From Hyphococcus luteus (lineage in GTDB: Bacteria; Pseudomonadota; Alphaproteobacteria; Caulobacterales; Parvularculaceae): a stretch of 64,000 nt of DNA. Positions 53,852 to 62,520 of the stretch are shown piece by piece. The first letter of the stretch is position 1, and each line of letters starts with the position of its first letter. Below the pieces are notes generated by a model. The model was not told the DNA's origin and searched no databases. It saw only the letters and a list, made by a program, of their open reading frames with translations. A program made the translations under genes and the position numbers. The stretch lies in NCBI RefSeq assembly GCF_002943565.1, contig NZ_PJCH01000003.1:413925-477924 (forward strand). The letters are read 5' to 3'.

Positions 53852-55552
53852 ATGCCTGAAAACCCTTACGCCGATCCGACACGCGAATGCGACATCATCA
53901 TGAAGGGCGGGGTCACCTCCGGCGTCGTCTATCCGCAGGCTATCCTGAAACTCGCCGAGCAGTATCGCTTTCGTTCCATCGGCGGGACCTCCGCGGGCGC
54001 GATCGCCGCCGGCCTGACGGCGGCCTGCGAATTCAACCGCGCCGGCGGCGGCTTTGAAACCATCGAGAAAATCCCGGCCTTTCTTGCGGGCAATCTGCTT
54101 TCGCTGTTCCAGCCGGCGCCGGAACTCGGACATCTTTTCGATCTGTTGTTCAAACTGAAGGATAAGTCGTCGCTCTGGGGCGGCCTCTCCCTTATCGCGG
54201 GAAGCCAGATCGCCGGCTTCTTCCGCGGCCGCGGCCTTAAAAAAACGTTGACGCGCACACTCCCGGCCCATCATTTCGGGATGTGTCCGGGCCCGACCCA
54301 GGAGGGCGCCGACGGGCCGGGCCTGACGGACTGGCTCGCCGAACAGCTCGAGATCGCCGCCGGGCGCATGACGCCGGGCGGCGCCTTTCCCGACCGGCCC
54401 CTCGTCTTCGGCGATTTATGGCGGGGCGCGCTCTGCGATATCGAATCCGACGGCGCCGAACTCGACGCGATGCCGGCGGCGCAAAGGCGCATCGGTCTTT
54501 CCATGGTCACCACTAATCTTTCCATGAAACGCCCCAACGCCCTGCCCTTTCTCGACGATTTCAACTTTTATTTCTCGCGCAGCGATTTCGAAAAACTCTT
54601 CCCGCCCTTCGTCGTCGATTACATGGCCGGGGCCGTGGACGCCGCCCATCCATATGGAGACGACTATTTTCACTTTCCGCTCGGCGCGAAAATGCCGGTC
54701 ATCGTCGCCATAAGGATGAGCCTCAGCTTTCCGCTGCTCTTCACGGCGATCCCGCTTTACCGGCGCTATTTTTCCGACCGGACAGCAGATGACAATGAAC
54801 TTGAACTGACGCTTTTTTCCGATGGCGGGCTCACCAGCAATTTCCCGATCCATTTCTTCGACGGGCTCCTGCCCGGCCGCCCGACTTTCGGGATTTCCCT
54901 TGACGAATACGATCCGCGCAAATGGCCGAAAGACGACAATGGCGCGATCGACGACAGGGTGTTCCTGCCTATGCCGGCGAGAGAAGGCCAGTCGCTCGCA
55001 ATACAGAAGATCGAGAGCCTGTTCGGCTTTCTCATGTCTTTGTTCAATGCTTCGAAAGACTGGCAGGACCAGCTGCAGGGCGTCCTGCCCGGATACCGCG
55101 AACGGATCGCGCATATCGCGCTCAAACCCGATGAAGGCGGTCTCAATCTCGACATGCCGCCCGCCGCCGTCGAAAGGCTGTCCCGGTTCGGAGAAAAAGC
55201 GGGCGAGCGTTTTACGGGGGCGCCGGGCGCGCCGCGCGAGGAACGTTTCGATTTCGACGAGCATCGCTGGCGGCGCGCTCTCGTTCTTTATGCGAGGCTC
55301 GAGGAATCCCTCGCCGGGCTCGCCGGCGTCTGGGACAAAGATGTCGACGGCGAAAACTTCAAATCCTTCCTGACGCGATACAAGACCAATCCCGGAAGTT
55401 ACGCCGGCCTCAGCAATAATGACCGGGACGCGCTCATCGAGCGTCTCGACGCGCTCGCCGAACTCGGCAAGTCATGGAGCGAAGACTCTATTTATAAGCC
55501 GGACAAATTTCCGAAACCGCCGACGGATCTGCGCATCACGCCAAAACAGTGA
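53852..55552 (+). CDS. Patatin-like phospholipase family protein
   Basis: 566 residues. Patatin catalytic parts: oxyanion loop KGGVTSGVVYP (about 18-28), elbow GGTSAGAIAAG with the nucleophile Ser, and LFSDGGLTSNFPI with the catalytic Asp (about 325). No signal peptide. It is much longer than the CBASS patatin at 14704 and not closely related to it. Its stop overlaps the upstream frame of the next gene, so they are probably co-transcribed. It could be a lipid hydrolase in envelope maintenance or an uncharacterised defence effector; the sequence does not decide. Confidence 0.82.
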   Translation: MPENPYADPTRECDIIMKGGVTSGVVYPQAILKLAEQYRFRSIGGTSAGAIAAGLTAACEFNRAGGGFETIEKIPAFLAGNLLSLFQPAPELGHLFDLLFKLKDKSSLWGGLSLIAGSQIAGFFRGRGLKKTLTRTLPAHHFGMCPGPTQEGADGPGLTDWLAEQLEIAAGRMTPGGAFPDRPLVFGDLWRGALCDIESDGAELDAMPAAQRRIGLSMVTTNLSMKRPNALPFLDDFNFYFSRSDFEKLFPPFVVDYMAGAVDAAHPYGDDYFHFPLGAKMPVIVAIRMSLSFPLLFTAIPLYRRYFSDRTADDNELELTLFSDGGLTSNFPIHFFDGLLPGRPTFGISLDEYDPRKWPKDDNGAIDDRVFLPMPAREGQSLAIQKIESLFGFLMSLFNASKDWQDQLQGVLPGYRERIAHIALKPDEGGLNLDMPPAAVERLSRFGEKAGERFTGAPGAPREERFDFDEHRWRRALVLYARLEESLAGLAGVWDKDVDGENFKSFLTRYKTNPGSYAGLSNNDRDALIERLDALAELGKSWSEDSIYKPDKFPKPPTDLRITPKQ

Positions 55553-55596
55553 GCCAATGCAATCTCCGGCAGCCCATGATCCTGAGGAAGCGCAGC

Positions 55597-56898
55597 ATGA
55601 ACCAGCGAATTCGAACATCCGCCCGCCCAATCCATTTCCTCATCGCCGCAGCCATTCCGGCGGTCCTCCTTCAACCGGCCGCCGCGCAAGACGCCGTTGA
55701 CTATCTGGTCAGATCCACAATCAGCGACTGCGCCAATGTGCGCGCCGGACCGGATGTCGAGAGCGAGCGTCTCGACTGCCTTTCGCCCGGAACGCGCGTT
55801 CGCGTTAAGGACAGCGTTCCCTATTGGCGCGAGATCGAATTTGGGGCGGGAAACGAAGGATGGATCGCCAAGAAGCTCATCGAAATTGCAGAACCGCCGT
55901 CAGAGCCGCAAGAAGAAGAACGCTGGCTTGAAATCCATTTTATCGATGTGGGTCAGGGCGATGCGATCTGGATTTCAACGCCCGACGACGACATTGACGG
56001 CAACGGCGTCTATGAAGGCCGCAACATCGTCATCGACGGCGGCCCGGATTCGTCCGATGACCGAAATGCGGCGCTTTCCTATATGGAGACCCGCGCCCAC
56101 CACATGGCGGTGATTGACGCGCTCATCGTCACCCATCCCCATACCGACCACTATCGCGGCGCGGAATCCTTGAGCCGGCATTTCGAGATCGCCCATTATT
56201 ACGACCCCGGCTATCCGAGCGAGGCGGTCGGCTACAATGCGTTTCTGGACGCCATGACCGGCGACAATAACGAACCGGCTCGCGCCGCCAGCCTCCATAT
56301 CGGCGAAAACGCATTCGGCGATCCCGACTGGGGCGGCGAGCTCGACGCCGAGTTCCTTTATTCCTGGAAGGACGGCGCCGCGGATATGGGCTCGGGCAAT
56401 ACGGAGGTGAACAATTCGTCTATTGTCCTGAAGCTTTCCTATGGCGAACACAGCTTTCTTTTCATGGGCGACGCGGAAGGAAAGGACCGGGACGATGCGC
56501 CCGCCCCGTCGAAATATGTGGAAAAGCGGCTCGTCGAAACGCAACCGGACAAGCTGAAATCGACTTTGCTCAAGATCGGCCATCATGGCAGCGAAACCTC
56601 GAGCACGACCGCCTTCATCGAGGCGGTCGATCCCGAGATTGTCATCGTCCAGTCCGGGCGCAAGCCTTTCAATCACCGCTTCCTGCCCGATGAGACCGCA
56701 CTGTGCCGCTATTGCGCCCATAACCCTGAAGTTGAAATCTACCGCACCGACGAAAACGACGAGGCCCAAGGCCTCACCAGCACAAATGACGCCGACAATG
56801 ACCATATCGTCATCCGCAGCAACGGAACCCGCCTCGAGGCGATCCCTCTCTCGAGCGGCGCCCCTGTCGACAGGAATTTCTGCAGTCTTCATTGCTAA
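55597..56898 (+). CDS. Secreted SH3b + metallo-beta-lactamase-fold hydrolase
   Basis: 433 residues from the ATG at 55597 (GAGG about 9 nt upstream; it gives a Sec signal peptide to about residue 30). An SH3b-like domain (about 35-95, CANVRAGPDVESERLDCL and GNEGWIAKKLIE) precedes a ComEC/Rec2-type metallo-hydrolase domain: HFIDVGQGDAIWI, VIDGGPD, THPHTDHYRG (HxHxDH metal site), FLFMGDAEG and KIGHHGSETSST. It would act in the periplasm or outside, hydrolysing a phosphodiester or similar bond. Co-transcribed with the patatin gene. Confidence 0.87.
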   Translation: MNQRIRTSARPIHFLIAAAIPAVLLQPAAAQDAVDYLVRSTISDCANVRAGPDVESERLDCLSPGTRVRVKDSVPYWREIEFGAGNEGWIAKKLIEIAEPPSEPQEEERWLEIHFIDVGQGDAIWISTPDDDIDGNGVYEGRNIVIDGGPDSSDDRNAALSYMETRAHHMAVIDALIVTHPHTDHYRGAESLSRHFEIAHYYDPGYPSEAVGYNAFLDAMTGDNNEPARAASLHIGENAFGDPDWGGELDAEFLYSWKDGAADMGSGNTEVNNSSIVLKLSYGEHSFLFMGDAEGKDRDDAPAPSKYVEKRLVETQPDKLKSTLLKIGHHGSETSSTTAFIEAVDPEIVIVQSGRKPFNHRFLPDETALCRYCAHNPEVEIYRTDENDEAQGLTSTNDADNDHIVIRSNGTRLEAIPLSSGAPVDRNFCSLHC

Positions 56899-57048
56899 TT
56901 AAAACGCGCAACTCCATCGATTGACGAGTTGAATCAGACGGCAGGCCTATTGCCGCAAGGAGCGTGTGTTTTCAATCTCTTGGATTGGCATTCAGCTCAG
57001 CGAACAGGAAAACAAAGAATTTATCGGTGTTGGGCAGGGCGCGGGCGC

Positions 57049-57329
57049 CTATTCGACGCGGCCAGTTCGATTTTTCCAATAACCGACTTCTTCTCCATAT
57101 TTTCCGACAACCTCATCCATCACTTTACCAAGCTCGAGATTGCCGTAGCCGAGCCAGTTTTCATCGAGCTCGCTAGGCACGACAATCCGGTGATGCCAAC
57201 GCCAATAAACAACGGAAAAATGGTGAGGAACGCGGCGAACCTGCTGCTCGCCGCGCCCGCCAAATATGCAGAAAGACTGCAAACGGCAATGACGACGCCT
57301 TCGCCCAAGGTTACAAATTCTCTGTCCAT
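57049..57329 (-). pseudogene. Small two-helix membrane protein, apparently frameshifted
   Basis: From the ATG at 57329 (AGGGG 6 nt upstream) a frame codes for two membrane helices (VVIAVCSLSAYLAGAA and AAFLTIFPLFIGVGITGL) and then degenerates to a stop at 57120. A different frame continues as SELDENWLGYGNLELGKVMD and ends YWKNRTGRVE at 57049, which reads like a natural cytoplasmic tail. A single-base shift near 57180-57200 would join them. It may be a pseudogene, a programmed shift or a sequencing error. No family recognised. Confidence 0.4.
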
Positions 57330-57694
57330 GGCTTTCCCCTCGGAGAAAATGCTGCGCGCTTGACCATTATCCGAACCCATTTTGCGAGCAGCCCAAAAAC
57401 CGCCAGCAACCGACCGCGTGATCGCCGCCAGAGTAAGTTTACGCGGGCGGCGCCAACATATGGACGAATTCCGGCCGAACCGCCCAAACCGGGTTTTACG
57501 CAGTACTCAATACAGGCATTGACCCCTTCGCGCGCCAGCTGGAAAAGCAGGTCTCGTTTCCCGCTGGGCAATTGTTTCCGGCTTCCGGTTCTGCAGGCCG
57601 GCCGCCTTTGCCAAACTCAAGTTCTCGCTGACGGATCGATGTCTGTTCTGCAACGCGCAAAGGTCCCGTTCGACAGCGCAAATTTGCAGTAATG
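57330..57694. other. Gene-less or uncertain stretch
   Basis: 365 bp. A minus-strand frame ending at 57311 (EGVNACIEYCVKPGLGGSAG part) has no credible ATG or RBS and is not called. No hairpin or repeat of note. Confidence 0.35.
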
Positions 57695-59188
57695 CTAATC
57701 CTCGCCCTGAAAACCGCTGTCGCCGCAATGGACCGGCCCGCGGGGACGAAGTTCATCGCAATGACCGGCGCTTCGCGCGCCCGTGCAGAACTTCGCCTTG
57801 TTTTTCTTTCGCATATTGAGACGGCGAAAGGACCTGAACTCCTCAACGGATCCGATTTTGGCGTTGCATGAAACAGTATTGCCTCTGATATCGCCGATAT
57901 CTGCGCCGTCAGCAGCAACGGCGAACGCCGTCAGGTTGAACGCAACGATGTTTCCGCTCAAATCTTGAGGCGTCCCGCCCTTAATATCGATGCCCAGGCG
58001 GTTATTCATGATTTCGTTATCGGTGATGGTTGTGTTCGCGCTTCGATTGAGAATGCCGGCCGCGGAACTTTCTTCAATACTATTGCCGGAGAGAATGGTT
58101 TCACCGTCAATGACAGCGCCCACGGGATTGCCCGTTATCACGCTGTCCGCGATGTGTTTCTTCGCATTGCCTGAAGCCAGGACGCCCACATCGCCGCTGC
58201 TTTTTATTCTAACTCTCTCGAGCACGGCGGCTTCGTGCAAGACGGCGCCGATAAAATTCCGATCGAGTTCGGATCGGCTGATCCGAAGGCCGCTTCCAAT
58301 AGCGCAAATGCCGGCGTCGAAACCGCGTATCAGCAACCCTGATGCGGTGATCGCCGGATCGGGTTTGCGCATATCGTCTTGTCTGCCAACAATGACGCCG
58401 AAAGCATGGTCCCCGAACCGGCCGGCCCTGCAGGCTTCATCAACGCTCTCACGCGTCGGATCGCTCGCTCCCGATCGAATGATCGCGCCGCCATCAGGCA
58501 GATTAATCGCGCCGCCTCGGATTTCCATGCCGGACCCGTTTGCTTCGATGGAGTAGCTGCGCAAGGTCGAGAGTTCGCCGTCTCTTACCAGAACGCCACG
58601 TTCAAACGCGTGCCCCTCGCTGTTGGCCGCCACCCCGACATTGTCGAGCATCAGTTTTCCGTTGAGAAGCGTAATGCAGGTGGCCGCAATGTCCGGTCTC
58701 GCAGTAAAGGCGATGTCCCGAATCGTAATCTCGCCCGGGTCGCCTCTTCCGCCAGCTTCGGTTTCCACAGAGCTGAGATCGACGGTTATGCAGGACCCGT
58801 CCTGGGCCGGGTTCACCTTGGCTTTCGCGCCGGTGTCCTTTGAGTTTTTATCGATTTCACCCATCAGACCGGAATCGAGCGCCAGATGAAACGGACGCGT
58901 GACCACGAACCCGCCCTCCTCATTTGAAACATCGCTGCTCATTTCAGTGAGATAAATCGCGCCGCCGCTTTTCAGTTTCTCATAAGCGCCTTTGATGGTC
59001 TGGGCTTCGTTTCCCGCAGCCGGGTTCTTCTTGACGTAGACTGTCTTGTAAGTCGGTTTGGGCGGCGGCGGGTCTGCCGGCTTTGCGGAAAAAGCGCCGA
59101 TATCGCTGCTCTGCGCGATCGCCACTCCGGGCGAAAGCGCCGCCATAAGACACACGCTTGCGACTATCGCATATGCCGGGCGCTTCAT
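57695..59188 (-). CDS. Secreted right-handed beta-helix protein
   Basis: 497 residues from the ATG at 59188, which opens a Sec signal peptide (MKRPAYAIVASVCLMAALSP, ending AIAQ). After a Pro-rich linker come turns of a parallel beta-helix: repeated patterns such as GVLVRDGELSTLRSYSIEAN, SGLLIRGFDAGICAIG, NSIEESSAAGILNRSANT and DNEIMNNRLGIDIKGG, as in pectate-lyase-like/NosD folds. The C-terminal 40 residues are basic with four Cys. It probably binds or cleaves a polysaccharide, or is a surface protein. No catalytic residues could be identified. Confidence 0.8.
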   Translation of the reverse strand: MKRPAYAIVASVCLMAALSPGVAIAQSSDIGAFSAKPADPPPPKPTYKTVYVKKNPAAGNEAQTIKGAYEKLKSGGAIYLTEMSSDVSNEEGGFVVTRPFHLALDSGLMGEIDKNSKDTGAKAKVNPAQDGSCITVDLSSVETEAGGRGDPGEITIRDIAFTARPDIAATCITLLNGKLMLDNVGVAANSEGHAFERGVLVRDGELSTLRSYSIEANGSGMEIRGGAINLPDGGAIIRSGASDPTRESVDEACRAGRFGDHAFGVIVGRQDDMRKPDPAITASGLLIRGFDAGICAIGSGLRISRSELDRNFIGAVLHEAAVLERVRIKSSGDVGVLASGNAKKHIADSVITGNPVGAVIDGETILSGNSIEESSAAGILNRSANTTITDNEIMNNRLGIDIKGGTPQDLSGNIVAFNLTAFAVAADGADIGDIRGNTVSCNAKIGSVEEFRSFRRLNMRKKNKAKFCTGARSAGHCDELRPRGPVHCGDSGFQGED

Positions 59189-59248
59189 CGGGTAAGACTC
59201 CATTTCACGGTCCAACTTGTCTGCATCATCCGCATCGTGTTCGACGAC

Positions 59249-61252
59249 CTATTTGTTTTGCCCTTCCGGCGGCGCCTGCCGGGACCGGCCGCAACTTCGT
59301 CCCTTCAGTTCAAGACCGGTCGCCGTTTCCCGCTTCACGCGGGCGGCAAAGTCATCGAAGCTTTCCGCAGACGCCTCAGGGTGCCCCAGACGCGCGGCGT
59401 CCTGGTAATAGGCGCGCGCGCGATCGTCATTTTCGACGATGTCGCAGAGGCGATAGCTTGAGAGGATCGTGCCGGTCCCATAGATTCGAGCGAGATTGTA
59501 ATAAGCCTCGACTGAACCGCGGCTTGCAGCGCGCTCAAACCATTCCAGGCCGAGATCGGTGTTCTGAACGACGCCCAGCCCTGCAGCGTACATAATGCCG
59601 AGAACATTCTGGGAGTCCCGGTCGCTTTTGGTTTCCGCCGCCTGACAGATCAGCAGCACCGTTTCCAGCGCGGAGAGAGCGCCTGTCTCGTCAAAGCCGA
59701 ATTCGCGCTGGAAAGCCCGCATGCCCGTCCGCGTCATGGCGCCGTATTTCCCGTCAATGGCGCCGTTATAATAGCCGAGCGCTTTCAGCGCGCGCTGGCG
59801 GTGTTCGAGATCTATGATCTTGTCGCCATCCGTCCCGCGCGCAATTTCCGCAAGGCTCGCCGTCGTATATTCGCAGGTGATTGTGATCGCCCGCAGGCGG
59901 TCGCCGGCCACCAGGGAAGCCTGCGCGCCATAACGGCGCCCGCGCGCAATGGAGGCGCGGTAATACCGCAAGGCAAGATCGACATCGCCGGCGGAGAGCA
60001 TGGCGTCGCCCAGCCGAAGACATACGCGCGCTTCGTCCGCCGCTTCGAGCGCCTCGGCTGACTCCGAACAATAGGGATCGCGAGCCGACCCGTCTGCGCA
60101 TAGCGGGGCCTCTTGCGCATCGTTCGCCGGATCATAGCCGGAACGTCCGGGACGCTCGCGCTGCGCCTTGGAAAATCCGTCATCAGGTTCAAGCGCGCAA
60201 TATCGCCTCGCCACTGCTGTGGTCCGATCACGCGATCCGTCAGACGGCTCCCGGCCGGCGTTATCGGGATTGAATGTCCCTCCCCTATCTCCCACACAAA
60301 AATCCTCGCCGCCTTCGTCGCGTTCCTGCACAGCCGTCTTCTGGAGACTTTCCGCCATGTCCTGATCGATGAGTTTGGCGTTCTGCATGGCGTTCATCCA
60401 GAGCGAGGCTTCATGATGAAAACAAAGCGAGGCCCGGGCGAATGCGAGATAAGCTTTCTTATCATCCCGCGGCAGAATGAGGTTTGGAAAAACGAGCTGG
60501 GCGGCGCCGTTCAGCTGGAAATTCTTTTCGCAGGGCGGCCATGTCGGCTCGTCGCGTTTCAGGCCTTTATTGACGCTGCGTCCAAGCTTCAGCTTCTCTT
60601 CCAGGCTGAAATAATAGCAATAGAGATTGTCGGGATGTTGAGCGAGCGAAAAGGCCTTATTTTGCAGGTATAACATGCCGAGAAGGAAATTTCCCTCCCG
60701 GCCTCCGCGGATCATCGTCTTCACGAGCTCGGCGTCCATTGCGGCTTTTTCGTTTTCCGCAATGGCGAGGTCTTCGCGGAGCTTCGCAGCCGGAACCGAC
60801 CCGCGCATGGCCGCAAGAGTCAGAAAATAATAAGACTTCTTCGTCGCGTCTTTCGCGCGATAGTGCAGTCCGAAGGCAAGCTGATCGAAGCGCTTGCCGT
60901 GATATGCAGACGCCTCACGCCCCCGTCCCGCCCGAAATTCCTCGTCAACATGATCGGTCCAGTCCGCAAGCCGCACCCAATCGACCGGAGATGAAAATCC
61001 CGAGGCCGTGACGACGGAATCTGCGCCCGCCTTTCGGCCGATAAAGAACGAGACCGATATCGCGACCGAAACTGAAAGCGTCAGAGCCAGCGACAGCGCG
61101 ACAAGCCGGCTCAGCTTGTCCAGAACGGATGGCGGCTCGGACTTCTTGCTTTGTTTCGTGACGACTTTGCCATCGATCGTGCTCTCCCAGTCCAAAGACT
61201 GGCGGCCCCGCCCGGTCAGATTGGCCCAAGCCGATCGAATAAAGCGCAGCAT
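59249..61252 (-). CDS. Membrane protein with Sel1-like repeats and a peptidoglycan-binding domain
   Basis: 667 residues from the ATG at 61252 (GGGAG 8 nt upstream); 54 further open codons look non-coding. One membrane helix (about 48-70, LVALSLALTLSVSVAISVSF). Helical TPR/Sel1-like repeats follow in several blocks (FLLGMLYLQNKAFSLAQH; DVDLALRYYRASIARGRRYG; NVLGIMYAAGLGVVQNTDLG). Between them is a PG_binding_1-type domain (ALGYYNGAIDGKYGAMTRTGM, about 540-590). It would be anchored in the inner membrane with the repeats in the periplasm. Divergent to the SH3 protein and 60 bp upstream of the beta-helix gene on the same strand. Confidence 0.8.
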   Translation of the reverse strand: MLRFIRSAWANLTGRGRQSLDWESTIDGKVVTKQSKKSEPPSVLDKLSRLVALSLALTLSVSVAISVSFFIGRKAGADSVVTASGFSSPVDWVRLADWTDHVDEEFRAGRGREASAYHGKRFDQLAFGLHYRAKDATKKSYYFLTLAAMRGSVPAAKLREDLAIAENEKAAMDAELVKTMIRGGREGNFLLGMLYLQNKAFSLAQHPDNLYCYYFSLEEKLKLGRSVNKGLKRDEPTWPPCEKNFQLNGAAQLVFPNLILPRDDKKAYLAFARASLCFHHEASLWMNAMQNAKLIDQDMAESLQKTAVQERDEGGEDFCVGDRGGTFNPDNAGREPSDGSRDRTTAVARRYCALEPDDGFSKAQRERPGRSGYDPANDAQEAPLCADGSARDPYCSESAEALEAADEARVCLRLGDAMLSAGDVDLALRYYRASIARGRRYGAQASLVAGDRLRAITITCEYTTASLAEIARGTDGDKIIDLEHRQRALKALGYYNGAIDGKYGAMTRTGMRAFQREFGFDETGALSALETVLLICQAAETKSDRDSQNVLGIMYAAGLGVVQNTDLGLEWFERAASRGSVEAYYNLARIYGTGTILSSYRLCDIVENDDRARAYYQDAARLGHPEASAESFDDFAARVKRETATGLELKGRSCGRSRQAPPEGQNK

Positions 61253-61653
61253 TCCCCTCGCTCCCGTTCGAGTCCGCGTGAAAGATTTCAAAACCATGCC
61301 GGGCCGACCACAACCAGCCGCCAGCACAGGATCACGCGCGGATTTTGCTACGCAACATTCTGAATTAAAAAGAAGTTTCCCCCAGCCCCTATTCAGAAGA
61401 GTTAAACTTTGCAAACTATTACTATTACGTCAATACGAAAATTATGTTGGTATAGCCTGTCGTCTTTTGCAGTATAGCCGCTTTTCCCGCTGCGCTGTTG
61501 GTTATGATGCGCTCAGGCTCGCGCCAGCGCCGCCTACAAGGCTCAATATAGGCCTTGCCTTTCGGCCTCATGTTCTAATCGGCTTTCACGCTGTTCGAAT
61601 GTCATTCAGGAAACGCGCACGGGTTTCATGTTCAATTCGATCAAACGGAACGC
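61253..61653. other. Divergent promoter region
   Basis: 401 bp between the Sel1/PG-binding gene (minus) and the SH3 gene (plus). AT-rich centre around 61370-61450. No gene, hairpin or repeat of note. Confidence 0.45.
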
Positions 61654-62181
61654 ATGACGAGGATCACTAACATTTGCATGGTTGCGGCGTCCTTCTTGTT
61701 GGCGCAGACGCCCTCCGCCAGAGCCGCGGATTGCGCGCAAGAATCGCCGCGAGACAAGAAGGCCTATACGAGCGCCGCGGTGAACTTGCGCGGCGCGCCT
61801 TCAACATATGGCGACATTCTGGCTGCATTGCCGGAAGGCCAGACGGTTTATGCATTCGGCAGTTACGGCGACTGGTCGCGCGTTAACGTCGCCGCCCTTA
61901 ATGTCGCTGGTTATATCGCAACCCGTTATATTTCAGACGAATGCATTGAAGGGCGCGAAATCGCGCGCGCCGACCTTTCGAACGCAAATATCGTCGCCAT
62001 CTTGCTTTCACAAAGCCAGAGCCGCTATAGCGGCTCTTGTCCCTGCCCGTTTTATTCGGACCGGGCGGGCCGGCGGTGCGGCGCCCGCTCCGCCTATTCC
62101 CGCCCGGGCGGCGCATCCCCGCTTTGCTATAAAAGCGACGTCACCGATGCGATGATACGATCTTTCCGGGCTGAACTTTAA
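61654..62181 (+). CDS. Secreted SH3b protein with a Cys-rich tail
   Basis: 175 residues. Sec signal peptide (to about residue 24, ending ARAA), SH3b domain (about 35-95: AAVNLRGAPSTYGDILAALP, GDWSRVNV, GYIATRYIS), then a tail with SRYSGSCPCPFYSDRAG and CGARSAYSRPGGASPLCY, a four-Cys module seen at the ends of exported alphaproteobacterial proteins. It would bind the cell wall in the periplasm. Shares the SH3b theme with the hydrolase at 55597. Confidence 0.82.
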   Translation: MTRITNICMVAASFLLAQTPSARAADCAQESPRDKKAYTSAAVNLRGAPSTYGDILAALPEGQTVYAFGSYGDWSRVNVAALNVAGYIATRYISDECIEGREIARADLSNANIVAILLSQSQSRYSGSCPCPFYSDRAGRRCGARSAYSRPGGASPLCYKSDVTDAMIRSFRAEL

Positions 62182-62520
62182 AACCGCTCGACTGTCCCTC
62201 CCGCGCCCCTCGACCCCTCCCGCGCCAGCGGGCGGGAAGCGCGGAAGGCGCGCCGGCCGAGAGGCGAGCCCCTGGACGGGACGCGCAACGCGCGGGGCCC
62301 GGCCAGTGGCGAGCCGGGCCGGCGGGCGGCCGCCAGGAAAGGCAGGCGGCGGCGCGCACCGGCGGGCGCCAGGTCGCCGGCGCGCGTCCGACCGCCCTGC
62401 TTCGCCGCAAAAGCAAAACGCAAGCCCCACGACAGACGCCCGCCCGCCGATCAGCCCCGACCGCAAGGGAGGGCGGCCGGAGAAAGCCGCCCTCCACTAA
62501 GCACGCGTTGTTCAAAGACG
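62182..62520. other. GC-rich gene-less stretch before the insertion sequence
   Basis: 339 bp, extremely GC-rich up to about 62480, with open frames caused only by composition. It resembles the spacers at 46621-47127 and 48022-48336. Confidence 0.45.

Noticed and set aside
57311..57571. 86-codon minus-strand frame
   Set aside because: No ATG or RBS and it overlaps a better-supported start at 57329.
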